DNA of 64,000 nt from Methylohalomonas lacus (GTDB lineage Bacteria > Pseudomonadota > Gammaproteobacteria > Methylohalomonadales > Methylohalomonadaceae), in assembly GCF_024808875.1 (NCBI RefSeq), contig NZ_JANUCT010000005.1, positions 124,001 to 188,000 on the forward strand, written 5' to 3'. Positions 41,328 to 50,659 of the stretch are shown here, piece by piece (positions within the stretch are counted from its first letter, which is position 1; every line of letters starts with the position of its first letter). The notes beneath the pieces are model-generated. The model searched no databases, was not told where the DNA came from, and was given only the letters and a program-made list of their open reading frames with translations. Both the position numbers and the translations under genes were made by a program.

Positions 41328-43241
41328 ATGCTGCTGAAAATCCAAGACGTTGTTTCCGGCTGGATAGCTGGCGTTATTGTAGGACTAATCATTATCGTTT
41401 TTGCCTTTTTTGGCATTCATTACTACATGGAACCGGGCGGTAGCCAGAACGTGGCCCGGGTCGGTGATCGACCAATTACCATCGCCGAGTATCAGCGCGC
41501 CTACCAGAACTATCGTCAGCAGGTCCAACAGGCACTGGGTCAGTCGGCCAATTCCCTGAACAACGAAATGCTGCGCCAGGAAGCATTGAATCAGTTGATA
41601 GAGACACAAGTGCTCAAGCAGCTGACCCGTGACGCCGGCATGCGCGTCAGCGATGCCGATGTGGTTGCCGGTATTCGCGCTATCGACGCGTTTCATGATG
41701 ACGATGGCGGTTTCAGCCAGAGACGTTACCAGCAGGCGCTGTCACGTATTGGCATGAGCGCTTCCGGGTTTGAACAGCAGATGCGCGAGGAAGTCCTGTT
41801 GCAGCAACTGCGCAATTCGATCATCGACACCGCATTCGTTACCGATGCGGATGTTACCCGGCTGGCCAAGATCGAGGCCCAGACGCGTGATATTCGTTAC
41901 GTCACCATCGCCGCGCAGCCGCTTTATGACAGCATTGAGGTCAGCGATGACGACATCCAGACCTATTATGACGAGAATATCGATGATTACCGTGAGCCGG
42001 CTAGGGTCCGTATTGCCTATATCGATCTAACCCTCGAAAGCCTGATGGACGATGTCGAAGTTAGCGAGGACGATCTGCGCGCCTATTTTGAAAGCAATGC
42101 GGAGTCGTATTCCGTTGACGAGGCACGCAAACTGACGCAGATGTACATCAAACTGGACAAGGATGCGGAAGAAGAGGCTGTCGAGACTGCCCGCGAGTCA
42201 ATGGAATTCATCCAGGAGAAACTCGATGCCGGCATGACCATGGAAGAGGTGGCCGAGGACTATGAAGATCAGTTGGGCAACGACTTCGAACAGATTTCTC
42301 TCGGTTTCACGCCACGCGGCGTGATGGCACCGGAGCTCGACGAGCTGGTCTTCGACATGGACAAGGGCGAGATCAGCGACATTATCCGCTCCGATGTCGG
42401 CATGCACATCGTCCGGGTTGACGATGCCAAGGGCGGCGAGCGCAGCGATTTCGGCAGTGTGCGTGACGAGGTCGAGGAAGACTATCGCCGCGAACAGGCC
42501 GAACAATTGTTTTTCGAACAGGCCGATCGCCTGGCAACGCTGGCCTACGAGAACCCGCGTTCCCTGGAGCCGGCCGCCGATGCGTTGAATGCTGATATTC
42601 AGACCAGTGACTGGTTCAGCGAGGGCGGTGGTGAAGGCATCGCCGCCGAACCCGAGGTGGCGATGGCCAGCTTCTCCAACGACGTGCTCGAACGCGGACT
42701 GAATAGCGAGGCACTGGAACTGGGCAATTCACGCATGCTGGTACTGCGGGTTGCCGAGCATGAGCCGGCCCAGCCGCTGCCGCTGGACAGCGTGCGGGAC
42801 GAAATTGTTGACGATATCAAGTACGAGCGCGCCCGCCAGCAGGCGATCGAAAAGGGCGAGGCCATACTGCAGGCACTGCAGGCGGGCGAGTCGCCGGAAG
42901 CGGTGGCGACTGAGCACGATATCGACTGGCAGCAGGCGCAGGCAGCCACGCGTGACGACCCGAATGTCAGCCGGTCGGTGCTGCGGACCGCCTTCGGCAT
43001 CCCGGCACCGGAAGACGACGCGGCCCGCTACGACGGCAGTTCGCTGGGCAGCGGCGACTACATCGTCGTGGGTGTCAGTGATGTGCAGGTACCGAGCGTC
43101 GATACGCTGACCGCCGAGCAGCGTGACGAACTGCGCGAGCAGCTGCGGCAGGCGACCGCGCGGAACAGCTGGCAGAATCTGGTCGAGGACGCCAAGTCGC
43201 GGACCGAGATATCGGTCAACCGCGACAACGTGGATATCTGA
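41328..43241 (+). CDS. ppiD: Periplasmic chaperone and peptidyl-prolyl isomerase PpiD
   Basis: A 637-residue single-pass membrane protein. The N-terminal anchor (GWIAGVIVGLIIIVFAFFGIHYY, about residues 11-33) is followed by a SurA-N-like chaperone region (about 40-200) and a parvulin-type domain around 265-365 (SLGFTPRGVMAPELDELVF, then GMHIVRVDD). A long helical C-terminal part closes it. It helps outer-membrane proteins leave the Sec translocon. The highly acidic composition (many Asp/Glu, few Lys) could fit a halotolerant organism, which is inference. It is in the conserved position after hupB and the tRNAs. Confidence 0.93.
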   Translation: MLLKIQDVVSGWIAGVIVGLIIIVFAFFGIHYYMEPGGSQNVARVGDRPITIAEYQRAYQNYRQQVQQALGQSANSLNNEMLRQEALNQLIETQVLKQLTRDAGMRVSDADVVAGIRAIDAFHDDDGGFSQRRYQQALSRIGMSASGFEQQMREEVLLQQLRNSIIDTAFVTDADVTRLAKIEAQTRDIRYVTIAAQPLYDSIEVSDDDIQTYYDENIDDYREPARVRIAYIDLTLESLMDDVEVSEDDLRAYFESNAESYSVDEARKLTQMYIKLDKDAEEEAVETARESMEFIQEKLDAGMTMEEVAEDYEDQLGNDFEQISLGFTPRGVMAPELDELVFDMDKGEISDIIRSDVGMHIVRVDDAKGGERSDFGSVRDEVEEDYRREQAEQLFFEQADRLATLAYENPRSLEPAADALNADIQTSDWFSEGGGEGIAAEPEVAMASFSNDVLERGLNSEALELGNSRMLVLRVAEHEPAQPLPLDSVRDEIVDDIKYERARQQAIEKGEAILQALQAGESPEAVATEHDIDWQQAQAATRDDPNVSRSVLRTAFGIPAPEDDAARYDGSSLGSGDYIVVGVSDVQVPSVDTLTAEQRDELREQLRQATARNSWQNLVEDAKSRTEISVNRDNVDI

Positions 43242-43247
43242 GTCGCC

Positions 43248-44498
43248 TCAGGCGTTGGGCTGCGGCGCGGCAGGCGCCGCAGCAGCGTCGTTGGCACCGA
43301 TGTACTGGCCGATGACGGCGGCGCCGACGCTATCGCCCCAGACGTTGACCAGCGTTCGCAGCCTGTCCAGGAACCAGTCCACCGCCAGCAGCAGGCCGAT
43401 ACCCTCCAGCGGCAGGTTGACGGCGGTCAATACGATGATCATCGTCACCAGCCCGGCCTGGGGAATGCCGGCCGCACCAATCGCGGCCAGGGTCGCGGTA
43501 ATGAACACCAGCGTCTGTTCGGCCAGACCCAGCTCGATGCCATAGGCCTGGGCAATGAACATGACCGCCACAGCCTCATACAGCGCCGTGCCGTCCATGT
43601 TCACGGTTGCCCCCAGCGGCAGCACAAAGCGTACCGCGCGATCATCCACGCCGGCCTCACGGGCACACTCCATCGTCACCGGCAGGGTGCCGGAGGACGT
43701 CCCGGTACCGAAAGCGGTCACCAGCGCCCGGCCCTGGGCGCGGACGTAGCTGAAGCCGCGCCGCGCCAGCGCCTGGCCGACGGCGGTCAGCAGCAGGAAA
43801 TGCAGGAACAGGCCGCCAATGACCGTGGCGACGTACCAGCCCACCGCCTGGACCTCGGCCAGGAACGCCGCGCCGCCGCCGGCCTCGGCGAAGCGCCCGG
43901 CGATGAGCGCAAAGATGCCGACCGGGGCCGCCACCATGATCCACATCACCAGCTTCATCATCGCCTCGTTGAGGCCGTCGAAGAAGGCGAGCGTAGTGCG
44001 GCCGTGCTCGCCGACGGTCGTTAGTGCGGCACCCAGCAGCAGGCTGAAGACAATGATCGGCAACAGCTGGGTATCGGCGGCGGCGGCGACCAGGTTGGGG
44101 CTGATCAGCGAGCGGACGATGTCGCTGAAACCGGTCGTTTCCTTGTCGGCGAAGCCCTCCGGCACGCCGCCGGCCAGCGTGTCGATGCCGCTGCCGGGCT
44201 GGACCAGGTTGACCAGGACGAGTCCCAGCAGCACTGCACTGGCAGTCGTCAGCAAGTAGTACAGCAGGGTCAGGCCGCCGATGCGGCCGAGCCGGCGCAC
44301 ATCGCCGAGCGAGCCGATGCCGCTGATGACTGCCGCCACGATCAGCGGCACGATGACCATCTTCAGCGCGTCAAGGAACAGATCGCCAAGCCAGGCTACC
44401 GGTGCCATGGCTTCGCCAAACCACCAGCCGCAGACAAGACCGGCGGCCGCACCGACAAGAATGGCCCAGAGCAGGGTTTGCTGACGGAATTGCGGCAT
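43248..44498 (-). CDS. Dicarboxylate/amino acid:cation symporter (DAACS family)
   Basis: A 416-residue inner-membrane transporter of the GltP/DctA family with eight hydrophobic segments and two re-entrant hairpins. Family motifs are visible: LFLDALKMVIVPLIVAAVISG near residue 50, FGTGTSSGTLPVTMECA (the Ser-rich hairpin), LPLGATVNMDGTALYEAV, and AIGAAGIPQAG near the C-terminus. It takes up dicarboxylates, glutamate or aspartate with protons or sodium; the exact substrate is unknown. The ATG at 44498 starts the normal N-terminus; the frame extends upstream to 44624 without family similarity. It lies downstream of fabI on the same strand, 47 bp away. Confidence 0.93.
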   Translation of the reverse strand: MPQFRQQTLLWAILVGAAAGLVCGWWFGEAMAPVAWLGDLFLDALKMVIVPLIVAAVISGIGSLGDVRRLGRIGGLTLLYYLLTTASAVLLGLVLVNLVQPGSGIDTLAGGVPEGFADKETTGFSDIVRSLISPNLVAAAADTQLLPIIVFSLLLGAALTTVGEHGRTTLAFFDGLNEAMMKLVMWIMVAAPVGIFALIAGRFAEAGGGAAFLAEVQAVGWYVATVIGGLFLHFLLLTAVGQALARRGFSYVRAQGRALVTAFGTGTSSGTLPVTMECAREAGVDDRAVRFVLPLGATVNMDGTALYEAVAVMFIAQAYGIELGLAEQTLVFITATLAAIGAAGIPQAGLVTMIIVLTAVNLPLEGIGLLLAVDWFLDRLRTLVNVWGDSVGAAVIGQYIGANDAAAAPAAPQPNA

Positions 44499-44545
44499 GC
44501 AGTGCGTCCTCGAGGAAGCCGGTGGGGTGGCCGTTGCGGCGGGGC

Positions 44546-45322
44546 CTAGAGGCTCGCCGTGGTACTGAAGCCGCAGTCGACGTAGGTGATCTCGGCAGTA
44601 ATGGCACTGGCCAGATCGGAGCACAGGAATGCGCCGACATTACCGACCTCGTCGATGGTGACGTTGCGGCGCAGTGGTGCGGCCTGTTCGACGTGGTCGA
44701 GAATCTCGCGGAAACCGCTGATGCCAGCCGCCGCGAGGGTGCGGATGGGGCCGGCCGAGATGGCATTGACGCGGATGTTTTCCGGCCCGAGGCTGGCGGC
44801 CATGTAGCGTACATTGGCCTCGAGACTGGCCTTGGCCACCCCCATGAGGTTGTAATTGGCGATCGAACGCATTGCGCCGAGGTAGCTCAGCGTCAGTAAT
44901 GCGGCATTGCGGCCCTGCATCATGTCGCGGGCAGCGGCGCCGAGTGCCGCGAAGCTGTACGAGCTGATATCGTGAGCGCTGCTGAAGGCCTCGCGGTTGA
45001 TGTTTTTCAGATAGTCGCCCTGTAACTGATCGCGCGGCGCGAAGGCGATGGCATGGACCAGGATGTCGAGGCCGTCCCAGCGCTGGCCGAGGTGCGTGAA
45101 AACATCATTGATCTGGGCGTCGTCGGCGACGTCCAGGGGCAGGACGATGTCCGAGTCGAGCTCTGCCGCCAGTGCCGTGACGCGCTCCTTGAGACGCTCG
45201 TTCTGGTAGGTGAAGGCGAGCTCTGCGCCCTCGCGGCGCATGGCCTGGGCGATGCCCCAGGCGATGGAACGGTTGCTGGCGACGCCGGTGATCAGCGCGC
45301 GCTTGCCTTGTAGTAATGCCAT
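44546..45322 (-). CDS. fabI: Enoyl-[acyl-carrier-protein] reductase (NADH)
   Basis: A 258-residue short-chain dehydrogenase of the FabI type. It has the NAD motif [16 protein letters not shown], a [12 protein letters not shown] region, the catalytic [22 protein letters not shown] with the Tyr-x6-Lys spacing of FabI, and the [12 protein letters not shown] loop that covers the substrate. It completes each elongation cycle of fatty acid synthesis and is the triclosan target. The ATG at 45322 has AGGA upstream. The C-terminus is complete. Confidence 0.96.
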   Translation of the reverse strand: MALLQGKRALITGVASNRSIAWGIAQAMRREGAELAFTYQNERLKERVTALAAELDSDIVLPLDVADDAQINDVFTHLGQRWDGLDILVHAIAFAPRDQLQGDYLKNINREAFSSAHDISSYSFAALGAAARDMMQGRNAALLTLSYLGAMRSIANYNLMGVAKASLEANVRYMAASLGPENIRVNAISAGPIRTLAAAGISGFREILDHVEQAAPLRRNVTIDEVGNVGAFLCSDLASAITAEITYVDCGFSTTASL

Positions 45323-45678
45323 AGTCGCTATCCTTGATTGTGTTGCTGGTTCCCGGGAATGAAATGCCCGTCGCCGTGTCTATGTTATGGGTGCCAGTAT
45401 ACAGGCTGTGGCATGCCGCGTGACTTTCATGCAGCAGGTGGATGACTGGACCTTTAAGCCTGTGTTTATAATGCCAGTGTCAGAGCAGGCGGCAACCGGG
45501 TTTGTAGTGATTTATGAGTCGGGCACCGCTGCTGGCCGCACGGTGCTGGATCAGAGGGTGTCGATAGCCGCTGACAGAAACCGTGCCCGATACCGGCTGA
45601 AGCCTTATGTTTGACCACGACAAAGCCTGAACCGCAAGAATAATAACGCAACCTCGAAGCCAGCGCCCAGCCACAGCC
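45323..45678. promoter_or_regulatory. Divergent region between fabI and the ABC importer operon
   Basis: About 355 bp. On the plus strand TATAAT at 45467-45472 preceded by TGTGT is a good -10 for the importer operon, about 200 bp upstream of its start. On the minus strand TGTATACT near 45397-45404 is a candidate -10 for fabI. A 75-codon frame at 45387-45614 shows no ribosome binding site or family character and is not called. Confidence 0.45.
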
Positions 45679-47829
45679 ATGCCTAGCGGTCTGAAAATCC
45701 TGTTGACGCTGCTCACGCTCGGGCTCGGGGCCTGTGAGCAGGCGCCGTGGAATAATCCGTACCCGGCGTCGGAATCGGGTCAACCGGTCTACTACGACAT
45801 GTTCAGTGAGCGGCCGAAGCACCTTGACCCGGTATCCGCCTACAGCGCTGACGAATACAAGTTCATCGGCCAGATCTACGAACCGCCACTGCAGTACCAT
45901 TTTCTCAAGCGCCCATATGAGCTGACGACCCTGACCGCCGAGTCGGTGCCGGAGCCCATGCTGTTCGACGCCGATGACGAGCGCCTGCCGGCGGATGCCC
46001 CCGCCGATGCGGTGGATTACAGTGTTTACCGGGTATCGATCAAACCGGGTATCGAGTATCAGCCGCATCCGGCCTTCGCCCGCGACGCCGACGGCAACTA
46101 TCGCTATCATGCGCTGGAAAAGTCGGAGCTTGAAGGTATTCGCGAGCTGTCCGATTTCGAGCATCACGGCACACGCGAACTGACAGCGGCCGATTACGTA
46201 TACCAGATCAAGCGCATGGTGCACCCGCGGCGCTACTCGCCCATTGCCGGCGTGATGTCCAAGCATATCGTCGGTCTGCCGGATCTGAAGGAGGAACTCA
46301 AGAGCGCGCCGATGGACCTGAACGGTTACATCGACCTGCGCAATCACGATCTCGAGGGCGTCCAGGTCATCGATCGCTATACCTACGAGATCCGGGTCAA
46401 CGGCAAGTACCCGCAGTTCAATTACTGGCTGGCGATGCCGTTTTTTGCCCCCATGCCGTGGGAAGCCGAACGCTTCTACAATCAAACCGGCATGAATCAG
46501 CGCAATATCGTGCTCGACTGGTATCCGATCGGCACGGGCGCGTTCATGCTCACGGAAAACAATCCCAATCTGCGCATGGTGATGGAGCGCAATCCCAATT
46601 ATTGGGGTGAAAAATACCCGACCGAGGGCATGCCCGGCGATCGCGAGGCCGGTCTACTGGATGACGCCGGCAAGACCATGCCGTTCATCGACAAGGCGGT
46701 CTACAGCCTGGAGAACGAGAGCATTCCGGCGTGGAACAAGTTCCTGCAGGGCTACTATGACGTCTCGGCCATCAGTTCCGACAGCTTCGATCAGGCAGTC
46801 AACTTTAATGCCCAGGGCAATGCCGAGCTGACCCCGCAAATGAAGCGCAAGGGGATCAACCTGCTCAAGGCAGTCACGACCTCGAGCTATTACCTGGGTT
46901 TCAACATGCTCGATTCCGTGGTCGGCGGCGATAGCGAGCAGGCGCGGCTGTTGCGCCGGGCGATTTCCATTGCCATCGACTACGAGGAATTCATCAGCAT
47001 CTTCCAGAACGGGCGCGGCATCGCCGCGCAGGGCCCGTTGCCGCCCGGCATTTTCGGTCACCGCGAAGGCAAGGCCGGCATCAATCCCTATGTCTATGAC
47101 TGGGAAGAGGGCGAACCGGAACGCAAGTCGATACGCGAGGCGCGGGAGCTGCTGGCCGAAGCCGGTTATCCGAACGGCCGTAATCGGGAATCCGGTGAAC
47201 CGCTGACACTATACTTTGATACGCTCGATCGCGGCCCCGATTCCAAGGCAATCCACAACTGGTACATCAAGCAGCTCGACAAGCTCGGTATCCGCCTGGT
47301 GGTCCGCAGCACGGATTACAACCGTTTCCGCGAGAAAATGCGCAAGGGCAATGCGCAGATGTATTTCTGGGGCTGGAATGCCGACTACCCGGACCCGGAA
47401 AACTTTCTGTTCCTGCTTTACGGCCCCAATGGCAAGGTACTCCATGGCGGCGAGAATTCCTCGAACTACGATAACAGCGAGTTTGATCGCCTGTTCGAGC
47501 AGATGCGCAATATGGACAACGACGACGAGCGCCAGGCCATCATCGACAAGATGGTTGAAATTGCCCGTCGCGATGCACCCTGGCTGTGGGGTTTCCATCC
47601 GGTTGCCTACACCCTGCATCACCAGTGGTACAGCAATGCCAAACCCAACCTGATGGCCAACAATACGCTGAAATACAAGCGCATCGACGCACAACAGCGC
47701 GAGCGGCTGCGGGCCGAGTGGAATGAGCCCGTGGTCTGGCCGGTGTTGACGGTCATCGGTCTGCTGGTGCTGGCAATACTGCCGGCGATCCGGGTTTATC
47801 GTAAACGCGAGAAGGAAGCCGCGCTATGA
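45679..47829 (+). CDS. ABC transporter substrate-binding protein (family 5), lipoprotein with C-terminal membrane segment
   Basis: A 716-residue peptide/nickel-type binding protein. It starts with a lipoprotein signal (LLTLGLGAC, Cys19) and has the family 5 body: YPIGTGAFMLTENN, RNPNYWGEKYP, LLRRAISIAIDYEEFI, LLAEAGYPNGRN and the DYPDPENFLFLLYG region near the C-terminus. Unusually, the C-terminus ends in a hydrophobic helix plus basic tail (VVWPVLTVIGLLVLAILPAI, then RVYRKREKE). The protein may be fixed at both ends in the inner membrane or carry a lipid anchor plus a helix. It overlaps the permease gene by ATGA and is the first gene of a five-gene importer operon. No clear Shine-Dalgarno precedes the ATG. 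Confidence 0.9.
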   Translation: MPSGLKILLTLLTLGLGACEQAPWNNPYPASESGQPVYYDMFSERPKHLDPVSAYSADEYKFIGQIYEPPLQYHFLKRPYELTTLTAESVPEPMLFDADDERLPADAPADAVDYSVYRVSIKPGIEYQPHPAFARDADGNYRYHALEKSELEGIRELSDFEHHGTRELTAADYVYQIKRMVHPRRYSPIAGVMSKHIVGLPDLKEELKSAPMDLNGYIDLRNHDLEGVQVIDRYTYEIRVNGKYPQFNYWLAMPFFAPMPWEAERFYNQTGMNQRNIVLDWYPIGTGAFMLTENNPNLRMVMERNPNYWGEKYPTEGMPGDREAGLLDDAGKTMPFIDKAVYSLENESIPAWNKFLQGYYDVSAISSDSFDQAVNFNAQGNAELTPQMKRKGINLLKAVTTSSYYLGFNMLDSVVGGDSEQARLLRRAISIAIDYEEFISIFQNGRGIAAQGPLPPGIFGHREGKAGINPYVYDWEEGEPERKSIREARELLAEAGYPNGRNRESGEPLTLYFDTLDRGPDSKAIHNWYIKQLDKLGIRLVVRSTDYNRFREKMRKGNAQMYFWGWNADYPDPENFLFLLYGPNGKVLHGGENSSNYDNSEFDRLFEQMRNMDNDDERQAIIDKMVEIARRDAPWLWGFHPVAYTLHHQWYSNAKPNLMANNTLKYKRIDAQQRERLRAEWNEPVVWPVLTVIGLLVLAILPAIRVYRKREKEAAL

Positions 47830-48803
47830 TTGCCTATATTATCCGCCGTTTACTGTATGCCATCCCGATCCTGATTGGCGTCAATATTCTCACCTTCGCA
47901 CTGTTTTTCGTGGTCAATACGCCGGACGACATGGCGCGCATGCACCTGGGCGACAAGCGGGTGACCGAGGAAGCGATCGAGAAGTGGAAAGCGAATCTCG
48001 GCTATGACAAACCACTGTTCTGGAATGCCGAGAAGGACGGTGCGGGGCAATTTACCGATACGATCTTCTATACCAAGTCGATACGGCTGTTCGTGTTCGA
48101 TTTCGGCCTGTCGGATAATGGTCGCAACATTGCCCACGATATCAGTCAGCGTATGTGGCCCAGCCTGGCGATCGCCGTGCCCTCATTGCTGGTCGGTCTG
48201 TTGCTGAATATTACCTTCGCCCTGACCATGGTCTTTTTCCGCGCGACTTATATCGACACCGCGGGGGTGGTGTTGTGCGTCATTCTTATGTCGATCTCGA
48301 GTCTTTTCTACATCATCGGCGGCCAGTTCCTGATCGGAAAAATGCTCAACCTGGTGCCAATCTCGGGGTACGATACCGGTCTTGAAGCGATCAAGTTCCT
48401 GATCCTGCCGGTGGCGATCAGCATCATTTACAGCATCGGTTCCGGCTCTCGCTGGTATCGCACGATCTTTCTCGAGGAGTCGGGCAAGGAATACGTGCGT
48501 ACTGCACGTGCCAAGGGCCTCAGCGAGAAAGTTGTCATGGGTCGGCACGTACTGCGTAACGCCCTGATACCCATCCTGACCGGTATCGTCGTGCTGCTGC
48601 CGCTGCTGTTCATGGGCAGTCTCATCATCGAGTCGTTTTTCGGCATTCCCGGCCTTGGCAGTTACACCATCGATGCCATCAATCAACAGGATTTCGCCAT
48701 TGTTCGTTCAATGGTGTTCCTGGGGTCGGTGCTTTACATCATCGGTCTATTGTTGACCGATATTTCCTACACCCTGGTCGATCCGCGCGTGCGGCTGAAT
48801 TGA
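47826..48803 (+). CDS. ABC transporter permease (DppB/OppB/YejB type)
   Basis: A 325-residue inner-membrane permease. The N-terminal signature is MIAYIIRRLLYAIPILIGVNILTF, then a soluble loop and five further membrane segments. The EAA-type motif is visible in YVRTARAKGLSEKVVMGRHVLRNALIPILTG. It forms the translocation pore with the next gene product. It overlaps the binding-protein gene by ATGA, and the next permease follows after 7 bp. Its substrate is probably oligopeptides, by family. Confidence 0.93.
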   Translation: MIAYIIRRLLYAIPILIGVNILTFALFFVVNTPDDMARMHLGDKRVTEEAIEKWKANLGYDKPLFWNAEKDGAGQFTDTIFYTKSIRLFVFDFGLSDNGRNIAHDISQRMWPSLAIAVPSLLVGLLLNITFALTMVFFRATYIDTAGVVLCVILMSISSLFYIIGGQFLIGKMLNLVPISGYDTGLEAIKFLILPVAISIIYSIGSGSRWYRTIFLEESGKEYVRTARAKGLSEKVVMGRHVLRNALIPILTGIVVLLPLLFMGSLIIESFFGIPGLGSYTIDAINQQDFAIVRSMVFLGSVLYIIGLLLTDISYTLVDPRVRLN

Positions 48804-48810
48804 GGACGCG

Positions 48811-50223
48811 ATGAACCTGGTATTGCTGTGGACCGACATGCTGGTATTCCTGCTGGTGCTGGCCATCATCAGTTTCGTGCTGGTGGCCCGCCGCCGGGAA
48901 CATATGCGTGCGCCCTGGCGGCAGGTGGCGCGCAGTCGCATGGGTATGGCAGCGGCCGTTATTCTGGTGGTCTATGTGGCCATCGGTCTGCTCGACTCGA
49001 TTCATTTCCATCCGCGCGACCACGATGCCAGTGCCGATCAGCCGCGCTATTCCGCGGATGTGATCAGCGTTTTCGACTGGATCATGGACCCGGTGCGCAG
49101 CAAGGTCGAGAAAACCTACTCGGCACCATTTGCCACGCATCTCTATGCCAAGGAAACCGTGCGTCTGCCGGATGGTACCCAGGATCGCATCTATCCGCGA
49201 CTCGAACACGGCGGTGCGCACTTGAGTGACCCGGAAACGCAGCGGCTGACGGATATCGCCACGCGCGCGGGAATGGGACTGATATATGCGCTTGTTATCT
49301 GGCTGCTGGCGGTCGCTGTGCTGGTGGGTTGGCAGAGTCGGGGTCTGCAACAGCCGTTCCGCCGGCGGCTGGCCGATATCTTCAAGCGCCGCACCCCGGT
49401 GCCGTGGGATGTGATCATCTATACCGGCGCCGTGGTCATTGTGTTCATCAGTCTGGCGACGCAGCTGGCGCCGCACTATCATATATTCGGCACTGATAAG
49501 GTCGGTGCCGACGTGTTCTACCAGACCCTGAAGAGCATTCGTACCGGTCTCATGATTGGTACGTTGACGACACTGATCATGCTGCCGTTTGCCCTCTTTC
49601 TCGGCCTGGCTGCCGGCTACTTCCGCGGCTGGGTCGATGATGTGGTGCAGTACACCTATACGACGCTGGTTTCGATCCCCGGCGTGTTGCTGATCGCTGC
49701 GGCGATCCTGTTGCTGCAGGTCTACATGAGCAATAATCCCGAACAGTTCAGCACCCCCGAGAACCGTGCCGACCTGCGCCTGCTGTTTCTGTGCCTGATC
49801 CTCGGCATTACCAGCTGGACCAGCCTGTGCCGGTTGCTGCGCGGAGAAACGCTGAAACTGCGTGATATCGAATACGTGCAGGCGGCACAGGCGTTTGGGG
49901 TCTCGCACATGACCATTCTGACACGGCATATACTGCCCAACGTCATGCACATCGTATTGATTACCGTGGTGCTGGACTTCAGCGCGCTGGTGCTTGCCGA
50001 GGCGGTGCTGTCCTACATCAACATCGGCGTTGACCCGAGCATGAACAGCTGGGGCAATATGATCAACAGCGCACGCCTGGAAATGGCACGCGACCCGGTG
50101 GTCTGGTGGTCGCTGGCGGCAGCGTTCATATTCATGCTCGGTCTGGTACTGCCGGCGAACCTGTTTTCCGATGCGGTGCGCGATGCCTTCGATCCGCGCA
50201 TGCGCAAACTCCAGAACAATTGA
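48811..50223 (+). CDS. ABC transporter permease (DppC/OppC/YejE type) with long N-terminal extension
   Basis: A 470-residue permease, much longer than the usual 280-340. The first 200 residues hold three extra hydrophobic segments (LLWTDMLVFLLVLAIISFVL, AAAVILVVYVAIGLL, MGLIYALVIWLLAVAVLVG) and a polar periplasmic part. The C-terminal 270 residues are the standard transport domain with the EAA motif in YVQAAQAFGVSHMTILTRHILPNVMHIV and WWSLAAAFIFMLGLVLPANLFSDAVRDAFDPR. It pairs with the DppB-like gene. GAGGACGCG precedes the ATG. Confidence 0.9.
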   Translation: MNLVLLWTDMLVFLLVLAIISFVLVARRREHMRAPWRQVARSRMGMAAAVILVVYVAIGLLDSIHFHPRDHDASADQPRYSADVISVFDWIMDPVRSKVEKTYSAPFATHLYAKETVRLPDGTQDRIYPRLEHGGAHLSDPETQRLTDIATRAGMGLIYALVIWLLAVAVLVGWQSRGLQQPFRRRLADIFKRRTPVPWDVIIYTGAVVIVFISLATQLAPHYHIFGTDKVGADVFYQTLKSIRTGLMIGTLTTLIMLPFALFLGLAAGYFRGWVDDVVQYTYTTLVSIPGVLLIAAAILLLQVYMSNNPEQFSTPENRADLRLLFLCLILGITSWTSLCRLLRGETLKLRDIEYVQAAQAFGVSHMTILTRHILPNVMHIVLITVVLDFSALVLAEAVLSYINIGVDPSMNSWGNMINSARLEMARDPVVWWSLAAAFIFMLGLVLPANLFSDAVRDAFDPRMRKLQNN

Positions 50224-50227
50224 ACTT

Positions 50228-50659
50228 ATGGCTACGTACAGTAACAACATGAAACAGGACCTGCCCAGTGATCGTGAAGCGGTGCTGCGGGTCGCCGCCA
50301 TGCCCAAGGAAAGTAATACCGGTGGTTCTATCTTTGGCGGCTGGTTGATGGGGCAGGTGGATATTGCCGCCGGAATTATCGCTATCCAGCGCGCCGCCGG
50401 ACGTGTCGCTACCGTGGCGGTTAACAATTTTCATTTCCGTGAGGCAGTATTGGCCGGTGATCTGGTTAGTTGTTACGCGGAAGTCATCGAAGTGGGCCGC
50501 ACCTCCATGACCATTCATGTCGACGTTTACAGCCAGCGCCACCTGGGCGCACCCGGGGCGGCGGTACTGCATGTCGCCGACGCCGAGCTGACTTACGTGG
50601 CACTGGACGATGAACGTCGGCCGCGAACCGTGCCCGAGGAATCCGTTGATGAGCCATAA
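50228..50659 (+). CDS. Acyl-CoA thioesterase (YciA-like hotdog fold)
   Basis: A 143-residue single hotdog domain. It has LRVAAMPKESNTGGSIFGGWLMGQVDIAAG at the N-terminus, containing the family N-x-x-GxIFGGWLMxxxD motif with the catalytic Asp, and VNNFHFREAVLAGDLVSCYAEV. The enzyme cleaves acyl-CoA thioesters; YciA prefers short to medium chains. It lies inside the importer operon, four bases after the permease gene and overlapping the ATPase gene by 11 bp, an unexpected position. A link between the imported substrate and CoA thioesters is possible but unproven. The frame extends upstream to 50171; the ATG at 50228 fits the family N-terminus. Confidence 0.88.
   Translation: MATYSNNMKQDLPSDREAVLRVAAMPKESNTGGSIFGGWLMGQVDIAAGIIAIQRAAGRVATVAVNNFHFREAVLAGDLVSCYAEVIEVGRTSMTIHVDVYSQRHLGAPGAAVLHVADAELTYVALDDERRPRTVPEESVDEP

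Noticed and set aside
45387-45614. Small plus-strand frame upstream of the ABC importer operon
   Set aside because: No ribosome binding site, no family similarity that I can see, and it covers the promoter-like -10 at 45467.
48739-50427. Minus-strand frame of 562 codons opposite the two permease-operon genes
   Set aside because: It lies opposite conserved membrane permease and thioesterase genes, has Gln/His/Arg-rich composition and no recognisable domain.
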